DNA of 64,000 bases from Blepharisma japonicum (Eukaryota > Ciliophora > Heterotrichea > Heterotrichida > Blepharismidae), in NCBI GenBank assembly GCA_949751835.1, contig CATKHK010000004.1, positions 620,001 to 684,000 of the forward strand, read 5' to 3'. This document shows, one piece after another, positions 11,749 to 22,520 of this stretch. A program made the translations under genes and the position numbers. Positions within the stretch are counted from its first letter, which is position 1, and each line of letters begins with the position of its first letter. The notes below the pieces were generated by a model. The model was not told where the DNA came from. It did no database searches and saw only the letters and a program-made list of their open reading frames with translations.

Positions 11749-12630
11749 TTAAAATGTTGGGTGAGGAAGCTGCACTCTCATAGGCTGAGTAGCCATCATA
11801 TCTTTAAATGTCCCAAGCTTGGCTACTTGGTCTCTTGTAGAAGTCCCAATTTTCGGGTTAGGAGCGCTTTTCTTTTTGGATGAAATTTGGGGTCCACAAG
11901 ATTGACTATGAGTATCATATGTCTGATGCCTAGTGACTGATTTTGCAGTTTTCCCTATTTTGTCTGAATTTCCAAATGTCCATGTAGGTGGATCTTTATG
12001 TACACTTGTATAAGCTGCACTTTCAGGGGCGTATCTTCCTGGTCCTACAACCCCTGGGGTTGATACCTGATTTTGTAGCACGGATCCGTTAGGATTTGTC
12101 CTTCTTGCCCCTAACGTATATTTTGGAGCAGATTTTACTTCTGGTTTAATAGGCGGGTAATATTGAGGTCCAGGCGTCCCTTGAATTTCTGGAGGCGGCA
12201 TCCTGGATTCGGTTCCGAATTTTGTGTTTCCATTATTAGGTTTCGTATAAATTTTAGCCTTAATTGGGTCCGTAAATGTATCTTGTATATCATAATGATA
12301 ATAATGCTGAGGCTTCCCTAACGTAACTCTTTTGTCTTTTCCAATAGAAAAATCAGGCAAAGTCTTAAAATTGATGTTGTCTTTGACTTCATATTTTGGG
12401 CCTGGCCCAGTTTTACAAGGCTGACCATTGAGCTCTTCTGAGTAAAAAACTTTCTGTAACTGATCACGAGTGCTTGTCCCAAAGCTGAAAACAGGGGCTG
12501 ATTTTTCATCTGCTAAAGGCAATTTTCCAAAAGAAGTGTGGGCAGCTGGGGAGTCCAGCGCATTTGCTATCATTATGCTGTTCAGCTGTACTGGTAAAGT
12601 TTTTGCTGTCTTGTTCTTATCTTCCTCCAT
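11749..12630 (-). CDS. SHIPPO/STPGR-repeat ciliary protein (ODF3/CIMAP type)
   Basis: A 293-residue protein from ATG 12630 to TAA 11749-11751. Several Pro-Gly-Pro repeats are visible (GPGPKYEV, GTPGPQYYPP, STPGVVGPGRYAPE), each near an SFG or TLG element, the pattern of the SHIPPO (STPGR) family. These proteins bind the inside or surface of axonemal microtubules in cilia and sperm tails. The protein is basic and low in hydrophobic residues, as usual for the family. Its start codon lies only 16 bp from the start codon of Pelota on the other strand. Confidence 0.88.
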   Translation of the reverse strand: MEEDKNKTAKTLPVQLNSIMIANALDSPAAHTSFGKLPLADEKSAPVFSFGTSTRDQLQKVFYSEELNGQPCKTGPGPKYEVKDNINFKTLPDFSIGKDKRVTLGKPQHYYHYDIQDTFTDPIKAKIYTKPNNGNTKFGTESRMPPPEIQGTPGPQYYPPIKPEVKSAPKYTLGARRTNPNGSVLQNQVSTPGVVGPGRYAPESAAYTSVHKDPPTWTFGNSDKIGKTAKSVTRHQTYDTHSQSCGPQISSKKKSAPNPKIGTSTRDQVAKLGTFKDMMATQPMRVQLPHPTF

Positions 12631-12646
12631 TTATTTAATAAAGATA

Positions 12647-13870
12647 ATGAAGATCCTCAACCAGAACTTAGTGAAAGGCGGACAAGGCTCTATCACTGTC
12701 AAAATGGACGTGGCTGACGATATGTGGCATATTTATAACATTATCAATAATGGAGACGCTATTAAAGCGACAACATTGAGAAAAATAAAAGAAGAAAGCA
12801 AAACAGGCTCTGTCGTCACTACAAAGAAAAAAATTTCTTTATTATTAAGAGTAAGAAATGTAGACTACGACCCAGAAGGTCCTGCGCTGAGAATAAGTGG
12901 TCAGTGTATATCAGAAAGCCAATATCTCCAATTAGGGCAGCATCATACTTTTGATTTGCAGCTTCACATTCCTTTTACTTTAATAAAGAAGCAATGGGAT
13001 GCTCTTCATATAGACAGAATAAAAGAAGCAGCTAACCCAGCTACACATTGTGAAGTCGCTGCTTTAGTTATGGAAGAAGGATTAGCTCATCTTTGTTTGA
13101 TTACTAATACAGCAACAATAATAAAATCAAAAATAGAGAGCCAGATACCGAGGAAAAGAAAAGGAGCTTCAGGGCATGATAAAGCGTTAGAAAAATTCTT
13201 TGAAAAATGCAACCAAGCAATAGCTCAGCATATTAATTTTGATGTAGTTAGATGTGTGTTGATTGCAAGTCCTGGATTTGTAAAAGACCAATTTGTTAGC
13301 TATTTAGAGCAGGAGAAACCACAATGGTATAGTCCTAATAAAGTTATGATGACTCATGCTAGCAGTGGGGAAAAGCAAGCTTTAGATGAGTCTTTAGCTG
13401 ATCCTAAAGTAAAAGAAATGCTAAGCAACACAGAATTTTCACAAGATTTGCAATATTTAGAAGAATTTTTCAGGGTTTTAAGTGTAGACCCAAATTCAGC
13501 AGTTTATTCATTAGCAGATGTACAATTGGCAGCTAAGATGCAAGCAATTAATGTGCTATTGGTAAGTGATGCAATATTAAGAAACTTTAAGCAAGTAAGT
13601 GTTAGACAATCTATTGCAGAAATAAGTGAAGATGTAAAGGCACATGGAGGAAGTGTCAGGGTTATTTCATCTTTGCATGTAGCTGGAGAAAAGTTGAAGC
13701 AATTGTCAGGAATTGCTGCACTTTTAAGGTTCCCTGTTTATGGGCTATGTGAGGAAGAAGAAAGTCACGATGAAGAAGAAAAAGTGCCAGAGGAAGAGGA
13801 AGAGATGAAAATAGATTTAGAAGAGCTAGGACTAGATGAGAATGAGGATGAGGATGAAGAATTTTTATAA
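12647..13870 (+). CDS. PELO: Pelota (Dom34), ribosome rescue factor
   Basis: A 407-residue, full-length Pelota orthologue from ATG 12647 to TAA 13868-13870. All three eRF1-like domains are recognisable: the N-terminal Lsm-like domain (MKILNQNLVKGGQGSITVK and a DMWHIYN segment), the central domain (CVLIASPGFVKDQF) and the C-terminal domain (ISSLHVAGEKLKQLSGIAALLRFP). There is no GGQ hydrolysis motif, as expected. The C-terminal tail is very acidic. Pelota with Hbs1 enters the empty A site of stalled ribosomes and triggers no-go or nonstop decay. It is relevant in an organism with a reassigned stop codon, but nothing unusual was seen in the sequence. Confidence 0.97.
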   Translation: MKILNQNLVKGGQGSITVKMDVADDMWHIYNIINNGDAIKATTLRKIKEESKTGSVVTTKKKISLLLRVRNVDYDPEGPALRISGQCISESQYLQLGQHHTFDLQLHIPFTLIKKQWDALHIDRIKEAANPATHCEVAALVMEEGLAHLCLITNTATIIKSKIESQIPRKRKGASGHDKALEKFFEKCNQAIAQHINFDVVRCVLIASPGFVKDQFVSYLEQEKPQWYSPNKVMMTHASSGEKQALDESLADPKVKEMLSNTEFSQDLQYLEEFFRVLSVDPNSAVYSLADVQLAAKMQAINVLLVSDAILRNFKQVSVRQSIAEISEDVKAHGGSVRVISSLHVAGEKLKQLSGIAALLRFPVYGLCEEEESHDEEEKVPEEEEEMKIDLEELGLDENEDEDEEFL

Positions 13871-13949
13871 ATTTCATTAAGAAATAAATTATTTTTTAAT
13901 CCCTAAAATATCTTTTAAAACTATTGAGAAGCTATGAAAGTATAAAAAT

Positions 13950-14207
13950 ATGGATATCCTTTATAAGCCTCCTATGAACCAAGAGCTTGAGTGCAAAATG
14001 CTAGAAAAAAATTATGTGACCTGTCTCCATGAAAAATCTGTGAAAGATGTTGATGTGCCAATGAAATGCAACGTAGAAAGAGTAATGAATATTTAGATTC
14101 TTTGGTTTAATGTAGATTGCCCTACTCGTTATGAGAGATTCACAACTTCTGAAGGTCTGAAATCTGTTTATGCTGATTGGCACAAAGGAGTTTATGAGGA
14201 AGCTTAA
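13950..14207 (+). CDS. small CHCH-type (twin Cx9-11C) protein, COX6B-like candidate
   Basis: An 80-residue protein from ATG 13950 to TAA 14205-14207, with a 15-nt intron at 14082-14096 (GTAATGAATATTTAG) removed. Four cysteines form pairs C-x9-C (CKMLEKNYVTC) and C-x11-C (CNVERILWFNVDC), followed by PTRYERF and a W-x-K-G-V-Y end. This resembles cytochrome c oxidase subunit 6B and related CHCH proteins, imported into the mitochondrial intermembrane space and oxidised by Mia40. The second spacing is one or two residues longer than usual, so the exact family is unsure. Confidence 0.72.
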
Positions 14208-14474
14208 TTTTAGCTAAATTAGAATTTTATAAATGATTTATGAAAGATTTTCTTGGTAATTAATTAAGAAATATCAAAATGAGCATTATTTATCAAGAAA
14301 CAACTATTAGTTTAAATAATCATTATATTATTGTAGAGGATTTAAATAAATTTAATTGTAAGCAACTCTTCTATATAAGAAGCAAGATTATTGAATAAAC
14401 ATAAAATCCATATATTTCATATTCTTAATTGCATCAACGTATTTATTAAAGCAAATAATTATTAAGAAGAGATT

Positions 14475-15431
14475 TTAGTTAACCGAGAAGCCAAGAACAA
14501 GTCTGAAAATTGAGGCAAAGTTTTGTCCTGCACTTAAGAAATCTCCCTTAGCGAATGACTTTTCCATATTATTGAAGTATCCTTTAATAGCGACTTCATT
14601 GCTGAAGTAAAGGAACATTGCATGGCTAAAGTTAACTGGCTCCACAAGTCCTTGAATATCAGTGACCAAAAGTTCGATATCACATTTGTTATAGCTTGCC
14701 ATAACTTGTGTGTTGAATAAAGTCAACATGGCTGGAACATTATTGCAAGAGGTGAAGCTGAATTTCAAACACTTGTCAATCATAGCATCAGCATTATCAT
14801 AAGCACTTCTGATAAGCTTAGTATCATTGTAGCAGTTTGACAATGGGGTAGGTGATTTCTGGAATCCAAGGGCAAGTCCTAGTACAAAGTTGCAGAAGTC
14901 ATGGGCAAAAGGAGTAAGGGCGTTTCCTAAAAAGTCCATATGGAGCATAGCATCTTCAGCTGGCTCGAAGATCATTCCGAAGAGGGTTCCGAATTCAGTT
15001 CCAGCTTGAGCAAAGTTTTGTTGGCTGAGTGCTTCAGCTACGCTTTGGGCCTTGACTTGAATTTCGTCATATTTGCCAACGGCTTTATCAAGGATGAACT
15101 CAGTTCCAAATCTTTCAAAGTTGTTTGAGACTGCATTGGTAAAAGCGCTGATATCGCAATCTGCGAAGAAAGCTTTGAATTGTTCATTTGACATTATGAC
15201 ATCGAGGTAAAGCTGTTGGAGTGATGCAAAGTCACTGAAATCTGAAAAAAGCTTAATGATGCGGGTGAAGAGGGCGTCTTGCTCAGAAAGGTTGAGACAG
15301 TTCTCGTTGTTAACACCTACACCAGTAAAAGCAGTGTGGGCTGCGTCAAGGAAGACTTTGACAGAGTCTAATGGGAGCTGTTGAGAAAATGCGCCGATCG
15401 ACACAAGAAGAATTAAGGCAACAACTTTCAT
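14475..15431 (-). CDS. secreted protein with an internal duplication
   Basis: A 318-residue protein from ATG 15431 to TAA 14475-14477. The N-terminus MKVVALILLVSIGAFSQQ is a clear signal peptide with likely cleavage near residue 16. The mature part appears to consist of two related halves: NFAQAGTEFGTLFGMIF in the first resembles DFLSAGQNFASIFRLVL at the end, and both halves carry a C-D-I motif (CDISAF, CDIELL). Conserved cysteines suggest disulfides. The GC content is visibly higher than in neighbouring genes, which suggests high expression. Family not recognised. Confidence 0.9.
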   Translation of the reverse strand: MKVVALILLVSIGAFSQQLPLDSVKVFLDAAHTAFTGVGVNNENCLNLSEQDALFTRIIKLFSDFSDFASLQQLYLDVIMSNEQFKAFFADCDISAFTNAVSNNFERFGTEFILDKAVGKYDEIQVKAQSVAEALSQQNFAQAGTEFGTLFGMIFEPAEDAMLHMDFLGNALTPFAHDFCNFVLGLALGFQKSPTPLSNCYNDTKLIRSAYDNADAMIDKCLKFSFTSCNNVPAMLTLFNTQVMASYNKCDIELLVTDIQGLVEPVNFSHAMFLYFSNEVAIKGYFNNMEKSFAKGDFLSAGQNFASIFRLVLGFSVN

Positions 15432-15621
15432 ATTATATAAGGGAGAACAAATATGAAAAGAAATGCATGTTTATAAAGCAGAATATAATATTACTTTGGA
15501 TTTTTAGGTTAAGGTTAAAGGTTATTATTAGCAAGAAATATTATTGAGAAAAGCTTAATTTGCTGACTTTTTTCATTTAAAATAAAGCTTGAAAAAATAG
15601 TTCAAAGTATCTGTTAAGATA

Positions 15622-16342
15622 ATGAAATCTAATGAAGTTATAATTGAACATTGGTAAGGCTTATTTTAGCAAGGACTGTAAAACTCATAATTGATGCACA
15701 AAGCATGATGAAGAAAAATACATGTCTCTATGTCAAAAATTAAAAGAAGAAATAGAATCGCTATGTCCTGAAGTTTCTGTATTAATCAACCAAGAAACAC
15801 CTATGGTTAGAGAAGTCCTTTATGGAGTTTCGGTATATTCGAGCACGAAATCGATATTTCCAAGAATAGGAGCATTTGAGGTGTATTTTAGAGGAGATAT
15901 TGTAGCGTCGAAACTCCAATCTACACGATGACCAAATTTAAGAATGGTAGCGCAGAAGATAAGAAGAATTTTAGATGGTAAAGAAGCTTCCCCTTATAGA
16001 CCTAATTCTGTGATACAAAATTCAGGGTTTGATTATGGGAAATATTCTCCTTTGCCTCAGTTTAATTTTGCGAAAAGTTCTTGAAGAACGAATAAAAGTA
16101 TGTATGCAGACATGAGGTCTGTTAGGTCAAAAAGTATTGAAAGCAATCTTAATACGATTAAAAAATCAAAGAATAATTCTGGCTGGAATCAAAAAGTAAT
16201 GATGCAACAAATTGGCCAAAAAATGATTAATCAGAATTTTCGGATTTCTAAGATAAATGATGTGAGTCAAGCTGATACAGCAATTAATTCTAGTAAGACA
16301 AACATAATTCAATCGCCTATAAATGAAAATGAAGAGCATTAA
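15622..16342 (+). CDS. Rdx-family (selenoprotein W-like) redox protein with a basic tail
   Basis: A 234-residue protein from ATG 15622 to TAA 16340-16342, after removal of a 16-nt intron at 15654-15669 (GTAAGGCTTATTTTAG). The first exon supplies the beta strand leading to HCKDC, the C-x-x-C that corresponds to CxxU/CxxC of SelW-like proteins. A later PRIGAFEVYF...VASKL segment is the conserved Rdx C-terminal strand. Without the intron the motif would be missed and the gene would appear to begin at 15722. UGAs at 15692, 15929 and 16082 read as Trp. The last 100 residues are basic, polar and not recognised. Rdx proteins are thioredoxin-fold oxidoreductases. Confidence 0.82.
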
Positions 16343-16481
16343 AGCATATACAGTGAATTATTGCTATAAAATTAGTTTAATTAATAGAGAGTCTTTAATT
16401 TTATTATAATTATTGATAGCTACTAATAAATTTAAAAGATACAATAATTAGCAAAGATTGATTAAATAATAAATAATTAAA

Positions 16482-18548
16482 TTAATAATTGTAGCAATCT
16501 TTCATATTGATACTCTGATCAATGGTATATCTTGGCTCATACATAGATTTTGAATAACTTTTAGAATAAAACTTTTTAATAAGAGATTTTTGTTTATTCT
16601 CAATATCCTTCATAAAATCTGACTTTAAAGGATAGCTTGCAAGAATAAGAATCATCAAAGCCAGCATTAAATGTTCTAGAGTTATGAAATTTCACCATCT
16701 ATAATGGTATTTGAAGTTAAAAATGTTATCTCTAAGAACTAGGAGTCCAATATTTGTAATTAATCCTGCATATGACAAAAATTTTATTATATCAGACCAA
16801 ATTCCTATTCCTTCAGAAACCTCAGGCATTGGGCGTTTAGAGTAATATATAATTTTATATGAATTCAGTTTAAGTAAAGCAACATTATATAGCCAAAATA
16901 CAAGAGGCCCCAATGGAAACGCAATACAAAATAGCACGATAAATCCATAATTCATAGCTAATGGCAAATATTCAGCAACAAGACAAATTTTGCTAAATTT
17001 TCCTTCAGCTTCTAAGTGGCTTATTTCCATTCTAGGAATTTCGCCTTTGTCATATTGCATTTTTATTTTTGAATCTTCTGTTTTATATCTTGCATTTGTT
17101 CTCAAAAGCATCAAAATAGCTTGGCTTATGTCAAATATAATATGAACAATATAAAAGATCCATAAATTTAAGCTAAGATCTTCATTACAATTATTGTGAT
17201 AACAAATTTCAAAATGTTCTTTAATAAAGGCTACGTAAAACAGCCTTGAGAAGTAATTCACTAATTGATAGACAACTCTTTTCATAATTAATGAATTTTC
17301 AAAGTCCGACTGAAGCTTGTGATTTTCATAATTAGTGAGCTTAAAAGCAATATAATTATATATCTTTTGCATAAAAACAACTTGCAAAGCATTTAAAATT
17401 GATGCAAAAATATATGAATTTTCTCCAAAATTATTCTCAAATATTTTTCTATAAAATAAATTTGAATAAGATAAAATCAAAATTCACCCAATTACAAATA
17501 AGCTAATAAAATTTGAAAAGATTTGTCGCATGATTTTTGCATTAGATGATAAGACATTTTTAAATTGAAGCATGATCGAATTTCTATTTGTTTTGCGATC
17601 AAAATTTTGCCTCAAAGTCTCATTTTCTTTATAATGTTGTGTTCCAAATTGAGCTGCATAGAATTGAGACTCTCTTCCCCAGTACACAATAAAAGAGATA
17701 ATCCATAAAAATAGAGTCGCTCCAAAGATAATTTCACTCCATTTATGCAGTAAGCTGATCTCATTAATATCAGCGATATAGTATCCAATAATACAAAATG
17801 CTAATCCGGAATAGCTAAGTATGAAAAGTCTATTCGTAAAAAACTGAAGCCATACATAATAAAAAGCGAATTTATCTCCAAAATAATCCCTAATAGTAAA
17901 AATTGGCATCCTTAAATCTATCAATTGATTAGATTCTAAAAGCGACTCTTCAATAGAATCAAGGACTAATTCTTCATGAATAGGAAAAAAATCAATCAAA
18001 AATCCATATTTAATCATCATTTCAATATTTATATGGGCACGAATCAGTCTCTCAATTATTCTAATTCTGTCTAAATTTTTCAATATACTTTTTCCATGTT
18101 TCGCATACAGCTCTGAGTTTTCTTCATATTTCTGCTTATTAAAAGGAATATAAGGCATCATGAGCTTAACCTCAGAAGATTCTTCAAGGTCTGGATTCAT
18201 TTGGAAATTATCTTGATGAATATGGGCTTCTTCCAATAATATGTCATCAGGACATCTTATTTTGCAAAAAATTTCTTTATTATCTATGCTTTGGAACATA
18301 TAAGTGCCCATCCCACAGCAATTGTGAAGGATTTCAATAACACTGAATCTTAATAATTCTATTGCCTCGAATTTGGTTAGGGATTTAGAAGCATATAATC
18401 GGCATAAAGAAGGCATTCTTTCGGAACACTCGAAGTGGCTTATATCAGTTTTCCCGAAAATCTCTTCTAAAGCACCCTCAATTTTTTCATCGGTATCGGA
18501 TTGCTTTTTTTCTGATGGTATAGGAAATTGTAAGGCAAGTAAATACAT
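16482..18548 (-). CDS. anoctamin (TMEM16) family membrane protein
   Basis: A 688-residue protein from ATG 18548 to TAA 16482-16484, joined through UGA=Trp codons at 17484 and 16692. Anoctamin landmarks are visible: IRDYFGDKFAFYYVWLQFF at the start of the membrane region, a YWGRESQFYAAQFGT segment after the first hairpin, PLGPLVFWLYNV, and GIGIWSDIIKF before the last helices, matching the 'IGIW...I' motif of the family. The soluble N-terminal 200 residues correspond to the cytosolic dimerisation domain. Members are Ca2+-activated chloride channels or lipid scramblases; which applies here cannot be told. It is shorter than animal members (about 900 aa). Confidence 0.85.
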
Positions 18549-18757
18549 TTATTAATGGTCCATTTTTATTCATTAATTATTTCTTTTATTCTTTAAAAAT
18601 TTTAAAAAAATTATTTTTTTGGGTGCTAGATAATGACGATTGCTAAAATTTTTATGATAAATGAATACAATAAAGATAAAGAAAATATAGGCAAAAAGAA
18701 TCCTGTGAATCTAAATTATAAAATCTTTAATTATATTGAATTAATAAGCTTTGATAG

Positions 18758-19507
18758 CTAAAAATCTTGAACTATATTTACACTTGTTTTCCCATTTAAG
18801 TGAGCTAAATCTCCACTTTCATAAGGATACTTTATAAATGCTTTTTTCGGTTCTGGAACTCTCCTATTTTGATTATTATCAATTCTTCCAGTTGAATCCA
18901 ATTTAGTAATGTAAGTTACATTACTAGAAACATCCTGTGTTCTGTCTAATGGCATAATTTTAGATTCATCATTTTCAGAAATTTCGATGTCAAGATCTCC
19001 AGATACTGGAGGAATAACCTTGACCTCTTGTGACTCAAGGATTTTTCTTACGAGACAATCTGCACTGAGAGCCTAATTATTGTTTACAATAGCAGTTAGC
19101 ATGGCGAATAAACTTGATATATGCAAAAATCCTTGATAAGTTTCTGGCTCATTTACCTTAATGCAATCAAATTTTTCATCATAATGATATAAACAAATAT
19201 CGGAAAACGCTGAGCAAAGCCTTAAAGATGACAAGTTTAAGCCAAAAGTTATATAATAGATGCATCATACAGTCAATAACACAATTAGATTTAACGTGAA
19301 AAGTTCAAACTTTTTGCTATGAATATGAATTGTCAACGCAAGGATCAGGCCACAAACTAAACAGAAGGCAAATAAAATCAATTTTCCCCATGTTCTTCAG
19401 GCATCCGTTTTCAGTTCGTTTTTATATGATTCATAGAGATAAGGAACGGCTAAGCCACTAGAAACAATCAACAGCACAGATATAAAAAGTACATATCTGA
19501 CATCCAT
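18758..19507 (-). CDS. four-transmembrane protein of unknown function
   Basis: A 244-residue protein from ATG 19507 to TAG 18758-18760, with a 15-nt intron at 19073-19087 (GTAAACAATAATTAG) and two UGA=Trp codons. Four hydrophobic segments lie in the first 145 residues (VLFISVLLIVSSGLAV; LILFAFCLVCGLILAL; LIVLLTVWCIYYITF; ISSLFAMLTAIALSA). The loop between segments 3 and 4 carries Cys residues and is probably extracellular. The last 100 residues are polar, soluble and probably cytosolic. The topology is tetraspan or claudin-like, but no signature of a known family was seen. Confidence 0.82.
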
Positions 19508-19632
19508 TTTCTAGATTTAATTATAGATGGAGTTAATAAACTTATTTTTATATAAAAATTTTCATAGAACCATTATTCTATTTTTTCCTTATTCGTCTAT
19601 TAATATGATTTTTAAATGATTATTCAAATCTT

Positions 19633-20757
19633 TTACATTTTTAATAGCCTATATCAATAATTAAAAGCATCTCCATCCATAAACTCAAGCGAAAACGATT
19701 CTGCCTTAAAAGTTAGCTCTATTGCCATATGAGAAATATCAATTGCCTTATCAACACTAATAACTTGTGCTAAATCATATGACTCACAATTTTCAAAGCT
19801 CGGCGTTCGCGCAACTTTCAGCGTGTTCCCCACAACTTTTATATATCCCATCCCCATGCTTCATTCTTTGTGAATCATTACTTTTATTGGTTCAGCTCTT
19901 GAAATAATTTCTCTCTTAGGCCTGGCTGATTGTGGGACTATTTGCTGTTTCCTAGGAGTATTTTGGGATGGGGCTTGGGTTTCGTCTTCTTGTATTAGCA
20001 TGCTATTAAACTTTAAAAACCGCTTAAGCTCATTTGGGCTTAGTTCATTCATAGGCAGGTCTTTTAAAACTATATTAAATGGCTTTTTCAAATAACTCTG
20101 ATGCAGAGGATCTGCAGAATTGTAATTTCGGAAATTCCTAGGCACTCTTGGTTCTAACCCTGGAGGTGGTTTATATGCATACACCATTCTCAGCTCTTGT
20201 GAAATTTCTCGTAGTTGGCTCGCAAGGCTTTTTAGATGTGGGCCAAGATAGTCCATTTTTGATATGATATTGCCAACCCCACTGCCGTATTCAATTAATC
20301 GTAATGACTGGCTGCCTAGCACAGTATGGACTTTATTTAAGCTCTGGTTCAGAATTGCCATATTATGCTCTTGCCTCACAGCCAAATCTCCTAATTTAAG
20401 CTTGGCTTTTTCTTGTAAGGCCTTAATTTTTTTTAATAAATATTCATCTGGTAGAAATACTTTTAAATTCGTCGAATTTAAAGAAATTACTCCTTCCCTT
20501 GTTCCAATTTCTATTCTATTTGTAGGATCTTTTTTCTCAAAAGTCAAGAAATAAGTCATTAAGCCATCTAGTCTTTTGAAATTCATCTTATTCCCATGAG
20601 AGTCGCACAGAACTGGAGCATAAAAAACAGTTGAAGCATTGCCAAACACATTTTGTAGAGCTGTATAAAATTCTGTTGCTGAGCAGCTGTCATCAATTTC
20701 AAAAAACCTAACACAATCTTTTCCTTGATCTGAGCGAACAATTTTTAAAACCTTCAT
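19633..20757 (-). CDS. protein of unknown function with a possible C-terminal PH-like module
   Basis: A 374-residue protein from ATG 20757 to TAA 19633-19635, reading UGA as Trp at 19861 and 19654. The first 90 residues look like a small globular domain of PB1 or ubiquitin-like type (VLKIVRSDQGKDCVRFFEI). A helical segment at about 110-200 follows (LKKIKALQEKAKLKLGDL), then a Pro-rich low-complexity linker. The end (GYIKVVGNTLKVARTP...DAFNYWYRLLKM) alternates strands and finishes in a Trp-containing helix, as PH domains do. These domain guesses are weak; no family was recognised. Confidence 0.8.
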
Positions 20758-21058
20758 TATCTATTAAAAAATTATTCCAAGTTCAATTAATATTCTATTT
20801 GCTTATTTTATTAATATTTTATTATGATTTCCCTCTATATTTTGCAGAGACCTTTAGCTGAATTTTTTTCATACATAAATTTCCTTCAGAATTTTTCTAT
20901 TGAGAGATTTACATTAATTTTTTTTGCTGAAAAAATTCAGCCAAATAATGCCAAGGTAATTGAATTCGATTAATTTTTCCTCTACAAAATCATGGAGACA
21001 TATATTTGCGTTATTTCGCCAAGTAACATAAATTTCTTGATTTGATTTTATAAATATA

Positions 21059-22471
21059 ATGGCCTTTCCAATTGAAGGTGATGGGTTACTAGACAATTTA
21101 TTTTATTATGTGTGATTGAAAGCTGCAAGAGATGAAGGCTTAAGAGGATTTTTTCTTCCAGATACTGTAGTTTACAAGTACCAACAGCCAAGAAGTTGGT
21201 ATTTTACGTCAATTGATGGAACAATTAAAAAGAAATGCAAAGATAAACTGACAACACAATGCATAGAGGACGCTTTTCTCAGAAAAAAATCGGAGTCTGG
21301 AATTGTGGCTTGCTATATATTCATGTCAGCTTCAAATAATAGAGTTATTGAGTTTTTCGGGCCTGAAGAACTTAAACATTTTCTGAATTATAGGAAGAAG
21401 GCACAAGAAGGAATTCTTCAAAAGTGGATTGATCCTAAAGGAGAAAAAAATTCTATAATTCAAATGGTTTGAAGTCCTAAGATATGTTTATTTGAATATA
21501 GAGAAAATTTAAAAGATTTATATGATCAAAGGTATGATATGTATGAGAGAGCAGTTACATTTGAAGGAGAAGAATTTCATAGTTCAAGCATAGCATTACG
21601 AGGCAACGAATTAAAAAAGCATTTAAAAAATATTGTGGAGCTACTTGTCATGCATATCAGTGAAGTAACTTCAAATAAGTTATCTATTAACAGAATGGTC
21701 CTTCATTTCAAGCAGGATAAATATGATAATTTATGGCTGCTCCGGGCCACTTCAATACGCTGCTCAGAACATCAAAACAGCCCGCTTGACTTAAACTCTG
21801 TAATAAAACTTCCAGAAACTGTAAATGGGCACAAGTTTTCCACAAATCCTCAATGCCCTATGGCTTTACAAAAAACAGTGCTATGCCGAAACTGTGAAGA
21901 AGCTATGGAAGCTGACCGAATGTGTGAAATTTCTTATAGGATGATTATTACTGCCCAAGACGGGATCCCACCTTTGCTTAAAAAAATCCATTCACATATG
22001 ACAGTTGACGAATTTGAAAAATTCAGGCATAATCCTTTATTTCTTAATAAACAAACATTGGTTTGTGACCAATGTTTTTTAATATTCACAAATCAGTGGC
22101 AAACAAGTGGAGCGCTACCGAGGCCTCAATCTGTGCCAATTTTTGGAACACAGCCATTAGATCCCAAAAAAACAAATAGAAGAAGGGAGGTAACTCTCTT
22201 GTCAAGACCTGAAAACCAATATATGGAAAGGACAGTTAAAAGCAGCAAGTCTACAAGAGCGTTTAGGCCGAATTCTGCAGCAGGAGGAGAAATTCAGCTG
22301 GCTTTTACATCTTTTAGATCAGAAATTCCGAAAATTCCTGCGTTGAATCTTCCAAGGCCAAGGACTGAGCAGCATTTACGCGGACAGGTTTCTCTTGCAA
22401 GGATGCTTGGAACAGTGGACATCACTTCTTTTCTAGAGGAAAGATATTCCAATAAAAGAAGACAATTGTAA
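21059..22471 (+). CDS. unknown protein with a zinc-ribbon-like CxxC pair
   Basis: A 470-residue protein from ATG 21059 to TAA 22469-22471. UGA codons at 21116 and 21470 read as Trp, so the first 19 residues lie before the first UGA. Two CxxC motifs (CRNC and CDQC) about 60 residues apart could hold a zinc ion. The N-terminal 300 residues look globular; the last 100 are basic and Pro/Arg-rich. I recognise no family. It is divergent from the unknown gene at 19633-20757 and convergent with the phosphodiesterase gene that ends at 22521. Confidence 0.87.
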
Positions 22472-22520
22472 TTAATTCCTCTTATATAAGTTTGGTAATA
22501 TAATAGCATTAATTAGTTAC

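Noticed and set aside
18758-18790. Alternative 16-nt intron (GTAAATATAGTTCAAG) near the end of the four-TM gene
   Set aside because: It is not needed: the frame ends normally at TAG, and the candidate would give only a short meaningless extension.
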